From contig NW_027196476.1 of NCBI RefSeq assembly GCF_038502225.1, forward strand, positions 25,001-89,000: a stretch of 64,000 nt of DNA, written 5' to 3'. The notes beneath the pieces were generated by a model, which was not told the origin of the DNA, did not search any database, and saw only the letters and a program-made list of their open reading frames with translations. Shown one piece after another: positions 1-20,600 of this stretch. The stretch is from Cherax quadricarinatus. Its lineage: Eukaryota; Arthropoda; Malacostraca; Decapoda; Parastacidae. Position numbers and translations under genes: made by a program. Positions within the stretch are counted from its first letter, which is position 1, and each line of letters opens with the position of its first letter.

Positions 1-6230
<6,230 letters not shown>

Positions 6231-6276
<46 letters not shown>

Positions 6277-6290
6277 AGAGAGAGACAGAG
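6231..6290 (+). repeat. Poly(A) plus short GA tract after LINE-A copy 2
   Basis: 43 A residues directly follow the LINE-A 3'UTR, then about 17 bp of GA (gagagagagagacagag) up to the 5' junction of copy 3. This marks a polyadenylated RNA end next to GA. Confidence 0.9.
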
Positions 6291-7425
6291 ATTACCTTCA
6301 TGGTAGATCTTAAAGTGTAGTCCTCAATGGAACGGAATCAGCAAGGCATCCTATTGGGGCAAGCGTTCCACAAGGAAGTGTGCTGGGTCCACTGTTATGG
6401 AATGTCTACTTCAACGACCTTCTTCATCTCATCCCAGAATCACATGCATATGCAGACGACTGTACACTGACATTCACTTATCCAAGAGAAGAAATGCCAG
6501 CTGCTCTAAGCTACATCAATCACCAGCTGAGAGCTATATCAGCTTGGGGAAATAGATGGCAAGTAACATTTGCACCTGAGAAAACGCAAATGATGATCGT
6601 CTCTAGGCACCATGATGGTAATGCTGGTACAGTAGTAAGGATGAATGGGACGATGTTGGCACCTGGAGAAGAAGTTGATATCCATGGGGTGAAATTTGAC
6701 TCCAAACTAACCATGAAGAACCATGTTGTAAATCTTGCAAACAAGGCAGCCAGGAAGCTTACAGCACTTCGCCGTATCTCGCATCTGCTTGACAGTAGGG
6801 GTTGCAAGATCCTGTACAAGGCACACAAGTACGCTCACACCTTGAGTATGCTCCACTTTCTTGGTTTGCCTGCCCCCCCCTCTCATCTGCGACTGCTTGA
6901 CAGAGTAGAGAACAGAGCAAGACGTCTCATCTCTCGCCTGGACCCATCCTGGATAGATCTGTCATTTCAGCAGAGCCTTCAACATAGGAGGGATGTGGGT
7001 GGCCTTACTGTTATGTACAAGGCCAATATTGTCAAAATACCACACTTGGATCCACTTCGAGTACAGCGTGAAACAAGCTTTTATGCCACAAGACGGGCAG
7101 AAAGCAGCAACTTCACTCTGGCTAGTACCCTTCTCCAGAACATCACTCCATCTGAGATCATACATACCCAGGATGACTCGAGTATGGAACACATTCGTAC
7201 AGCATAATGATGTCAACGAGATAACGTCAGTTGATCAAATGAAAATGCTGGCCCACAGATGGCTCCAACTTCATCCTGTTCCGTACTTGTATGTCTCATA
7301 ACAATAAATATGCTTTCAAATGAGCTGATGTAGGTAACAGCTCTTACGCAATGAAAGTTAGGAATCCTTAACCTGTAAATAGCTGTCAATAAAGCTAGGG
7401 ATCCTTAACCTTGTCCAAACCCTGT

Positions 7426-7427
<2 letters not shown>
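6291..7427 (+). mobile_element. LINE-A copy 3, 5'-truncated in mid reverse transcriptase
   Basis: It starts at a point matching about 5097 of copy 2, upstream of the VPQGSVLGPLLW block, and runs to the shared 3'UTR. It is flanked by GA on both sides. At the 5' junction the tract's 'ga' and the element's 'gatta' overlap, a 2-bp microhomology. Confidence 0.9.
6380..7300 (+). pseudogene. LINE-A ORF2 C-terminal half, copy 3
   Basis: A 275-codon open stretch (6380-7207) covers VLGPLLWNVYFNDLL, the YADD catalytic box at 6449-6460, the palm/thumb segment (WQVTFAPEKTQMMIVSRH) and the C-terminal domain (LLDRVENRARRLISRLDPSW). A small insertion near 7125 shifts the frame, so the true C-terminus (ending HPVPYLYVS) is read in another frame to about 7300. 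The N-terminal endonuclease and fingers are missing. Confidence 0.85.
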
Positions 7428-8684
<1,257 letters not shown>

Positions 8685-8696
8685 TTTCAGGCACAC

Positions 8697-11600
8697 CCAG
8701 CCAGACACTGTACTTCCCTCCTCCAGAACCATAACATACCCAGCTATCCTTCAGAGTGCAGACACTGTACTTCCCACCTCCAGAACCATAACATACCCAG
8801 CTATCCTTCAGAGTGCAGACACTGCACTTCCCACCTCCAGAACCATAACATACCCAGCTATCCTTCAGAGTGCAGACACTGTACTTCCCACCTCCAGAAC
8901 CATAGCATACCCAGCCATCCTTCAGAGTGCAGACACTGTACTTCCCACCTCCAGAACCATAACATACCCAGCTATCCTTCAGAGTGCAGACACTGTACTT
9001 CCCACCTCCAGAACCATAGCATACCCAGCCATCCTTCAGAGTGCAGACACTGTACTTCCCACCTCCAGAACCATAACATACCCAGGTATCCTTCAGAGTG
9101 CAGACACTGTACTTCCCACCTCAAGAACCATAACATACCCGGCTATCCTTCAGAGTGCAGACACTACTTCCCTCCTCCAGAACCATGACATACCCAGAAA
9201 TCCTTCATAGTGCAGACACTGTACTTCCCACGTCCAGCACCATAATATACCCAGTTATCCTTCTGAGTGCAGACACTGTACTTCCCACGTCCAGCACCAT
9301 AACATACCCACATATCGTTCAGAGTGCAGACACTGTACTACCCACTTACTGTGCGATAGCATACCCAGCTATCCTTCACAGTGCAGACACTGTACTTCCC
9401 ACGTCAAGAACCATAACATACCCAGCTATCCTTCAGATTGCAGACACTGTACTTCCCTCCTCCATAACCATAAGATACCCAGCTATCCTTCAGAGTGAAG
9501 ACACTGTACTTCCCTCCTCCATAACCATAAGATACCCAGCTATCCTTCAGAGTGAAGACACTGTACTTCCCACGACCAGCACCATAACATACCCAGCTAT
9601 CCTTCAGAGTGAAGACACTGTACTTCCCACGTCCAGCACCATAACATACCCAGCTATCCTTCAGATTGCAGACACTGTACTTCCCTCCTCCATAACCATA
9701 AGATACCCAGCTATCCTTCAGAGTGAAGACACTGTACTTCCCACGTCCAGCACCATAACATACCCAGCTATCCTTCAGATTGCAGACACTGTACTTCCCA
9801 CCAACCGTACGGTAACGTACCCAGCTATCCTTCAGAGTGCAGTCACTGTACTTCCCACGTCCAGCACCATAACATACCCAGCTATCCTTCAGATTGCAGA
9901 CACTGTACTTCCCTCCTCCATAACCATAAGATACCCAGCTATCCTTCAGAGTGAAGACACTGTACTTCCCACGTCCAGCACCATAACATACCCAGCTATC
10001 CTTCAGATTGCAGACACTGTACTTCCCACCAACCGTACGGTAACGTACCCAGCTATCCTTCAGAGTGCAGTCACTGTACTTCCCTCCTCCAGAACCATAA
10101 CGTACCCGGCTATACTTCAGAGTGCAGACACTGTACTTCCTACCTCCAGAACCATAACATACCCAGCTATCCTTCAGAGTGTAGACACTGTACTTCCTAC
10201 CTTCAGAACCATAACATACCCAGCCATCCATCAGAGTGCAGGCATTGTACTTCCCACCTCCAGAACCATACCACACCCAGCTATCCTTAAGAGTGCAGAC
10301 ACTCTACTTCCCACCTCAAGAACCAAAACATTCCGTCTATCATTCATAGTGCAGACACTGTACTTTCCACCTCCAACACCATAACATACCCTCCTATTAT
10401 TCAGAGGGCAGACACTGTACTTCCCACCTCCAGAACCGTAACATACAATGCTACCCTTCAGAGTGCAGACATTGTACTTTCTATCTCCAGAACCATAACA
10501 TACCCAGCTATCCTTCAGAGTGCAGACACTGTACTTCCACCAGAAGAACCATAACATACCCAGCTATCCTTCAGAGAGCAGACACTGCACTTCCCACCTC
10601 CAGAACCATAACATACCCAGCTATCATTCAGAGTGCAGGCACTGTACTACCCACCTAGAGTACCATAACATACCCAGCTATCCTTCAGGGTGCAGACACT
10701 GCACTTCCCTCCTCCAGAACCATAACATACCAAGCCATCCTTCAGAGTGCAGACACTGTACTTCCCACTTCCAGAACCAAAACTTACCCAGCTATCATTC
10801 AGAGTGCAGACACTGTACTTCCCACCTCCAGAACCAAAACATACCCAGCAATTCTTCAGAATGAAGACACTGTACTACCCACTTCCAGAACCATAGGATA
10901 CCCAGCTATCCTTCAGAGTGCAGACACTGTTCTTTCCACCTCCAACACCATAACATACCCTCCTATTATTCCGAGGGCAGACACTGTACTTCCCACCTTT
11001 AGAACCATAACATACCCTGCCATTCTTTAGGATGCAGACACTGTACTTCCCACCTCCAGAACCGTAACATACTCTGCAATCCTTCAGAGTGCAGACACTG
11101 TACTTACCACCTCCAGAACCGTAACATACTCTCCTATCCTTCAGAGTGCAGACACTGTACTTCCCACCTCCAGAAAAGTAACATACTCTCCTATCCTTCA
11201 GAGTGCAGACACTGTACTTCCCACCTCCAGAACCATGACATACTAAGCTATCCTTCAGAGTGCAGACACTGTACTTCCCACCTCCAGAACCATAACATAC
11301 CCAGCTATCCTTCAGAGTGCAAACACTGTACTTCACTCCTCCAGAACCATAACATACCCAGCCATCCTTCAGAGTGCAGACACTGTACTTCCCACCTCCA
11401 GAACCATAACATATCCAGCTATGTTTTAGAGTGCAGGCACTGTACTTTCCACCTACAGCACCATAACATACCCAGCTATCTTTCAGAGTGCAGACACTGT
11501 ATTTCCCACCTAAAACACCATAACATACCCTGCTATCCTTCAGAATGCAGACACTGTACTTCCCACCTCCAGAACCGTAACATACCCAGCTATCATTCGG

Positions 11601-14600
11601 AGTGCAGACACTGTACTTCCCACCTCCAGAACCATAACATTCCCAGCTATGGTTTAGAGTGCAGACAGTGTGCTTTCCACCTCCAACACCATAACGTACC
11701 CACCTACTATTCAGAGGGCAGACACTGTACTTCCCACCTCTAGAACCATAACATACCCAGCTATCCTTCAGAGTGCAGACACTGTACTTCCCACCTCCAA
11801 CACCATAACGTACCCACCTATTATTCAGAGGGCAGACACTGTACTTCCCACCTCTAGAACCATAACATACCCAGCCATCCTTTAGACTGCAGACACTGTA
11901 CTTCCCACCTCCAGAACCATAACATACCTAGCTATCCTTCAGAGTGCAAACACTGTACTTCACTCCACCAGAAGCATAACATACCCAGCCATCCTTTAGA
12001 GTGCAGACACTGTACTTCCCACCTCCAGAAGAATAACATACCCAGCTATCCTTCAGAGTGCAGACACTGTTCTTCCCACCTCAAGAACCATAACATACCC
12101 GGCTATCCTTCAGAGTGCAGACACTACTTCCCACCTCCAGAACCATGACATACCCAGAAATCCTTCATAGTGCAGACACTGTACTTCCCACGTCCAGCAC
12201 CATAACATACCCAGTTATCCTTCTCAGTGCAGACACTGTACTTCCCACCTCCAGAATCATAACATACCCGGCTATCCTTCAGAGTGCAGACACTACTTCC
12301 CACCTCCAGAACCATGACATACCCAGCCATCCTTCAGAGTGCAGACACTGTACTTCCCACCTCCAGAACCATAACATACCCAGCTATCCTTCAGAGTGCA
12401 GACACTGTACTTCCCACCTCCAGAACCATAACATACCCTGCTATCCTTCAGAGTGCAGACACTGTACTTCCCACCTACAGAACCATAACATACCCAGCTA
12501 TCCTTCAGAGTGCAAACACTGTACTTCCCACCTCCAGAACCATAACATACCCAGCTATCCTTCAGAGTGCAGACACTGTACTTCCCACCTCCAGAACCAT
12601 AACATACCCAGCTATCCTTCAGAGTGCAGACACTGTACTTCCCACCTCCAGAACCATAACATACCCAGCTATCCTTCAGAGTGCAGACACTGTACTTCCC
12701 ACCTCCAGAACCATAACATACCCAGCTATCCTTCAGAGTGCAGACACTGTACTTCCCACCTACAGAACCATAACATACCCAGCTATCCTTCAGAGTGCAG
12801 GCACTGTACTTCCCACCTCCAGAACCATAACACACCCAGCTATCCTTCAGAGTGCAGACACTGTACTTCCCACCTAAAACACCATAACATACCCTGCTAT
12901 CCTTCAGAATGCAGACACTGTACTTCCCACCTCCAGAACCGTAACATACTCTGCTATCCTTCAGAGTGCAGACACTGTACTTCCCACCTCCAGAACCATG
13001 ACATACTAAGCTATCCTTCAGAGTGCAGACACTGTACTTCCCACCTCCAGATCCATAACATACCCAGCTATCCTTCAGAGTGCAAACACTATACTTCACT
13101 CCTCCAGAACCATAACATACCCAGCCATCCTTCAGAGTGCAGACACTGTACTTCCCACCTCCAGAACCATAACATACCCAGCTATGTTTTAGAGTGCAGG
13201 CACTGTACTTTCCACCTACAGCACCATAACATACCCAGCTATCCTTCAGAGTGCAGACACTGTACTTCCCACCTAAAACACCATAACATACCCTGCTATC
13301 CTTCAGAATGCAGACACTGTATTCCCACCTCCAGCACCATAACATACCCAGTTATCCTTCAGAGTGCAGACACTGTACTTCCCACCTCCAACACCATAAC
13401 GTACCCACCTATTATTCAGAGGGCAGACACTGTACTTCCCACCTCTAGAACCATAACATACCCAGCCATCCTTTAGAATGCAGACACTGTACTTCCCACC
13501 TCCAGAACCATAACATACCCAGCTATCCTTCAGAGTGCAGACACTGTACTTCCCACCTCGAAAACCATAACATACCCAGCCATCCTTTAGAATGCAGACA
13601 CTGTACTTCCCACCTCCAGAACCATAACATACCCAGCTATCCTTCAGAGTGCAGACACTGTACTTCCCACCTCGAAAACCATAACATACCCAGCCATCCT
13701 TTAGAATGCAGACACTGTACTTCCCACCTCCAGAACCATAACATACCCAGCTATCCTTCAAAGTGCAGGCACTGTACTTCCCACCTCCATAACCATAACA
13801 TCCCCAGATATCCTTCAGAGTGCAGGCACTGTACTTCCCACCTCCATAACCATAACATCCCCAGATATCCTTCAGAGTGCAGACAGTGAACTTCCCACCT
13901 CAAGAACCATAACATACCCGGCTATCCTTCAGAGTGCAGACACTACTTCCCACCTCCAGAACCAAGACATACCCAGAAATCCTTCATAGTGCAGACACTG
14001 TACTTCCCACGTCCAGCACCATAATATACCCACATATCGTTCAGAGTGCTGACACTGTACTACCCACCTACTGTGCGATAGCATACCCAGCTATCCTTCA
14101 CAGTGCAGACACTGTACTTCCCACGTCCAGCACCATAACATACCCACATATCCTTCAGAGTGCACTGTACTTCCCATCTCAAGAACCATAACATACCCAG
14201 CTATCCTTCAGAGTACAGACACTGTACTTCCCACCTCCAGAACCAGAATATATCTAGTTATCCACCAGAGTGCAGACACTGTACTTCCTGCCTCCAGAAC
14301 CATTACATACCCAGCTATCCTTCAGAGTGCAGACAGTGAACTTCCCACCTCCAGAACCATAACATACCCAGCTATCTTTCAGAGTGAAGACACTGTACTT
14401 CCCACCTCAAGAACCATAACATACCCAGCTGTCTTTCAGAGTGAAGACACTGTACTTCCCACCTCAAGAACCATAACATACCCGGCTATCCTTCAGAGTG
14501 CAGTCACTGTACTTCCCACGTCCACAACCATAACTTGTAAAGTAAAAGGACACAAGTGCAACTAATGAGACAATTTTTGTGGCAACGTTTCGCTCTCCAG

Positions 14601-17600
14601 GAGGTTTATCAAGCCATTACGGTAATGGCTTGATAAACCTCCTGGAGAGCGAAACGTTGCCACAATAAATGTCACATTAGTTGCACTTGTGTCCTTTTAC
14701 TTTACATATTGTCGGTAATTCTACCAACTTTATTACAACCATAACTTACCCAGCTATCCTTCAGAGTGCAGACACTGTACTTCCCACGTCCAGAACCATA
14801 ACATACCCAGCTATCCTTCAGAGTGCAGACACTGTACTTCCCACCTCCAGAACCATAACATACCCAGCTATCCTTCAGAGTGCAGACACTGTACTTCCCA
14901 CCTCCAGAACCATAACATACCCAGCTATCATTCAGAGTGCAGACACTGTACTTCCCACCTCCAGAACCATAACATACCCAGCTATCCTTCAGAGTGCAGA
15001 CACTGTACTTCCCTCCTCCACAACCATAACATACCCAGCTATCATTCAGAGTGCAGACACTGTGCATCCCACGTACAGAACAATAACATACCAAGGTATC
15101 CTTCAGAGTGCAGACACTGTACTTCCCACCTCCAGAACTGTAACATACCCAGCTATCCTTCAGAGTGCAGACACTGTACTTCCCACCTCCAGAACTATAA
15201 CATACCCAGCTATCCTTCAGAGTGCAGACACTGTACTTCCCACCTCCAGAACTATAACATACCCAGCTATCCTTCAGAGTGCAGACACTGTACTTCCCAC
15301 CTCCAGAACCATAACATACCCAGCTATCATTCAGAGTGCAGACACTGTACTTCCCACCTCCAGAACCATAACATACCCAGCTATCATTTAGAGTGCAGAC
15401 ACTGTGCATCCCACGTACAGTATAATAACATACCCAGGTATCCTTCAGAGTGCAGACACTGTACTTCCCACCTCCAGAACTATAACATACTCAGCTATCC
15501 TTCAGAGTGCAGACACTGTACTTCCCACCTCCAGAACCATAACATACCCAGCTATCCTTCAGAGAGCAGACACTGTACTTTCTACCTCCAGAACCATAAC
15601 ATACCCAGCCATCCTTCAGAGTGCAGACAATGTACTTCCCACTTCCAGAACCATAACATACCCAGCTGTCATTCAGAGTGCAGGCACTGTACTTCCCACC
15701 TCCAGAACCATAACATACCCAGATATCCTTCAGAGTGCAGACACTGTACTTCCCACCTCCAACACCATAACATACCCAGCTATCCTTCAGAGTGCAGACA
15801 GTGAACTTCCCACCTCCAGAAGAATAACATACCCAGCTATCCTTCAGATTGCAGAGACTGTACTTCCCACCTCAAGAACCAAAACATACCCGGCAATCCT
15901 TCAGAGTGCAGACACTACTTCCCTCCTCCAGAACCATGACATACCCAGAAATCCTTCATAGTGCAGACACTGTACTTCCCACGTCCAGCACCATAACATA
16001 CCCAGTTATCCTTCTGAGTGCAGACACTGTACTTCCCACCTCCAGAACCATAACATACCCACATATCGTTCAGAGTGCAGACACTGTACTACCCACCTAC
16101 TGTGCGATAGCATACCCAGCTATCCTTCAGAGTGCAGACACTGTACTTCCCACCAACCGTACGGTAACGTACCCAGCTATCCTTCAGAGTGCAGTCACTG
16201 TACTTCCCTCCTCCAGAACCATAACATACCCAGCTATCCTTCAGAGTGCAGACACTGTACTTCCCATCTCAAGAACCATAACATACCCAACCATCCTTCA
16301 GAGTGCAGACACTGTACTTCCCACGTCAAGAACCATAACATACCCAGCTATCCTTCAGATTGCAGACACTGTACTTCCCACCAACCGTACGGTAACGTAC
16401 CCAGCTATCCTTCAGAGTGCAGTCACTGTACTTCCCTCCTCCAGAACCATAACATACCCAGCTATCCTTCAGAGTGCAGACACTGTACTTCCTACCTCCA
16501 GAACCATAACATACCCAGCTATCCTTCAGATTGCAGACACTGTACTTCCTACCTCCAGAACCATAACGTACCCAGCTATCCTTCAGAGTGCAGACACTGT
16601 ACTTCCCACCTCCAGAACCATAACATACCCAGCTATCCTTCAGAGTGCAGACACTGTACTTCCTACCTTCAGAACCATAACATACCCAGCCATCCATCAG
16701 AGTGCAGGCATTGTACTCCCCACCTCCAGAACCATACCACACCCAGCTATCCTTAAGAGTGCAGACACTCTACTTCCCACCTCAAGAACCAAAACATTCC
16801 GGCTATCATTCATAGTGCAGACACTGTACTTCCCACCTCCAGAACCAGAACATACCCAGCTATCCTTAAGAGTGCAGACACTCTACTTCCCACCTCAAGA
16901 ACCAAAACATTCCGGCTATCATTCATAGTGCAGACACTGTACTTTCCACCTCCAACACCATAACATACCCTAATATTATTCAGAGGGCAGACACTGTACT
17001 TCCCACCTCCAGAACCGTAACATACAATGCTACCCTTCAGAGTGCAGACATTGTACTTTCTATCTCCAGAACCATAACATACCCAGCTATCCTTCAGAGT
17101 GCAGACACTGTACTTCCACCAGCAGAACCATAACATACCCAGCTATCCTTCAGAGAGCAGACACTGCACTTCCCACCTCCAGAAATATAACATACCCAGC
17201 TATCATTCAGAGTGCAGGCACTGTACTACCCACCTAGAGTACCATAACATACCCAGCTATCCTTCAGGGTGCAGACACTGCACTTCCCTCCTCCAGAACC
17301 ATAACATACCAAGCCATCCTTCAGAGTGCAGACACTGTACTTCCCACTTCCAGAACCATAGCATACCCAGCTATCCTTCAGAGAGCAGACACTGTACTTC
17401 CCACCTCCAGAACCATAACATACCCAGCTATCCTTCAGAGTGCAGACACTGTACTTAACACTTCCAGAACCATAACATACCCAGCTATCCTTCAGAGTGC
17501 AGACACTGTACTTTCCTCCTCCAGCACCATAACATACCCAGCTATCCCTCAGAGTGAAGACACGTACCTCACACGTCCAGAACCATAACATACCCAGCTA

Positions 17601-20600
17601 GCCTTCAGAGTACAGACACTGTACTCCCCACCTATTGAACCATAATATACACAGCACTCCCTCAGAGTGGAGACTCTGTACTTCCCACCTCCAGAACCAT
17701 AACATACCCAGCTATCATTCAGAGTGCAGACACTGTACTTCCCACCTCCAGAACCATAACATACCCAGCTATCCTTCAGAGAGCAGACACTGTACTTTCT
17801 ACCTCCAGAACCATAAGATTCCCAGCCATCCTTCAGAGTGCAGACAATGTACTTCCCACTTCCAGAACCATAACATACCCAGCTGTCATTCAGAGTGCAG
17901 GCACTGTACTTCCCACCTCCAGAACCATAACATACCCAGATATCCTTCAGAGTGCAGACACTGTACTTCCCACCTCCAGAACCATAACATACCCAGCTAT
18001 CCTTCAGAGAGCAGACACTGTACTTTGTACCTCCAGAACCATAACATTCCCAGCCATCCTTCAGAGTGCAGATAATGTACTTCCCACTTCCAGAACCATA
18101 ACATACCCAGCTGTCATTCAGAGTGCATGCACTGTACTTCTCACCTCTAGAACCATAAGATACCCAGCTATCCTTCAGAGTGCAGACACTGTACTTCCCA
18201 CCTCCAACACCATAACATACCCAGATATCCTTCAGAGTGCAGACACTCTACTTCCCACCTCCAGAACCAAAACATACCCAGCTATCCTTCATAGTGCAGA
18301 CACTGTACTTCCCACCTCCAACACCATAACATACCCAGCTATCCTTCAGAGAGAAGACAGTGTACTTCCCACCTCCAGAACCTTAACATTCCCATTTATC
18401 CTTCAGAGTGCAGACAGTGTACTTCCCACCTGCAGAACCATAACATACCCGACAATCCTTTAGAGTGCAGACACTGTGCTTCCCACCTCCAGAACCATAA
18501 CATACCCAGCTATCTTTGAGAGTGCAGACACTGTACTTCCCACCTAAAGAACCATAACATACCCAGCTATCCTTCAGAGTACAGACACTGCACTTCCCAC
18601 GTCCAGAACCATAACATACCCAGCTATGCTTCAGAGTACAGACACTGTACTTCCCAGGTCCACAACCATAACTTACCCAACCATCCTTCAGAGTGCAGAC
18701 ACTGTGCATCCCACGTACAGAACCATAACATACCCAGGTATCCTTCAGAGTGCAGACACTGTACTTCCCACCTCCAGAACAATAACATACCCAGCTATCC
18801 TTAAGAGTGCAGACAATGTACTTCTCACCTCTAGAACCATAATATACACAGCCCTCCCTCGGAGTGCAGACACTGTACTTTCCACCGCCAGAACCATATC
18901 ATACCGAGCTATCGTTCAGAATGCAGACACTGTACTTCCCACCTCCAGAACCATAACATACCCAGCCATCATTCAGAGTGTAGACTCTGTACTTCCCACG
19001 TCCAGCACCATAACATACCCAGCTATCCTTCAGAGTGCAGACACTGTACTACCCACCTAGAGTACCGTAACATACCCAGCTATTATTCAGAGTTCAGGCA
19101 CTGTACTTCCCACCTCCAGAACCATAACATACCCAGCCATCATTCAGAGTGCAGACACTGTACCTCCCACTACCAGAACCATAAGATACTCAGTCATCCT
19201 TCAGAGTGCAGACACTGTACTTCCCACGTCAGGCACCATAACATACCCAGCTATTCTTCGGAGTGCAGTCAGCGTATTTCCCTCCTCTTGAACCATAACA
19301 TAAACAGCTATTCTTCAGAGTGCAGACACTGTACTTCCCACCTCCAGAACCATAACATACCCAGCTATCCTTCAGTGTGCAGACACTGTACTTCCCACCT
19401 CCAGAACCATAACATACCCAGCTATCCTTCAGAATGGAGACACTGTACTTCCCACCTCCAGAATCGTCACATACCCAGCTATCCTTCAGAGTGCAGACAC
19501 TGTACTTCCCACCACCAGAACCATAACATACCCAGCTATGGTTTAGAGTGCAGAGAGTGTGCTTTCCACCTCCAGCACCATAACATACCCAGCTATCCTT
19601 CAGAGTGCAGACACTGTACTTCCCACCTCCAACACCATAACATACCCTCCTATTATTCAGAGGGCAGACACTGTACTTCCCACCTCCAGAACCATAACAT
19701 ACCCAGCTATGGTTTAGAGTGCAGAGAGTGTGCTTTCCACCTCCAGAACCAGAACATACCCAGCCATCCATCTGAATGCAGACACTGTGCTTCCCACGTC
19801 AAGCACCATTACATACCCAGATATCCTTCAGAGTGCAGAAACTGTACTACCCACGTACATTACCATAACATAGCCAGCTGTGCTTCAGAGTGCAGGCACT
19901 GTACTTCCCACCTCCAGAACCAGAACATACCCAGCCATCCTTCTGAATGCAGACACTGTACTTCCCACGTCAAGCACCATAACATACCCAGATATCCTTC
20001 AGGGTGCAGACACTGTACTTCCCACTTCCAGAAACATAACATACCCAGCCATCATTCAGAGCGCACACTGTACTTAACACTTCCAGAACCATAACATACC
20101 CAGCTATTCTTCAGGGAGCAGACACTGTACTTCTCACGTTCAGAACAATAACATACCCAGCAATCCTTCAGAGTGCACACACTGTACTTCCCACCTACAG
20201 AACATCCTTCAGAGTGCATACACTGCAGTTTCCTCCTCCAGCACCGTAACATACCCAGCTATCCTTCAGAGAGCAGACACTGTACTTTCTACCTCCAGAA
20301 CCATAACATACCCAGCCATCCTTCAGAGTGCAGACACTGTACTTCCCACTTCCAGAACCATAACATACCCAGCTATCATTCAGAGTGCAGGCACTGTACT
20401 TCCCACCTCCAGAACCATAACATACCCAGCTATCCTTCAGAGTGCAGACAGTGTACTTCTCACCTCCAGAACCATGACATACTAGAAATCCTTCAGAGTG
20501 CAGACACTGTTCTTCTCTCGTCCAGAACCATAACATACCCACCTATCGTTCAGAGTGCAGACACTGTACTACCCACCTACTGTGCGATAGCATACCCAGC

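Noticed and set aside
12115..13476. Zinc-finger-like protein (CRHCTSHLQNH repeats)
   Set aside because: The 57-bp minisatellite has many stops and frame changes, both strands are open over the same region, and there is no gene structure.
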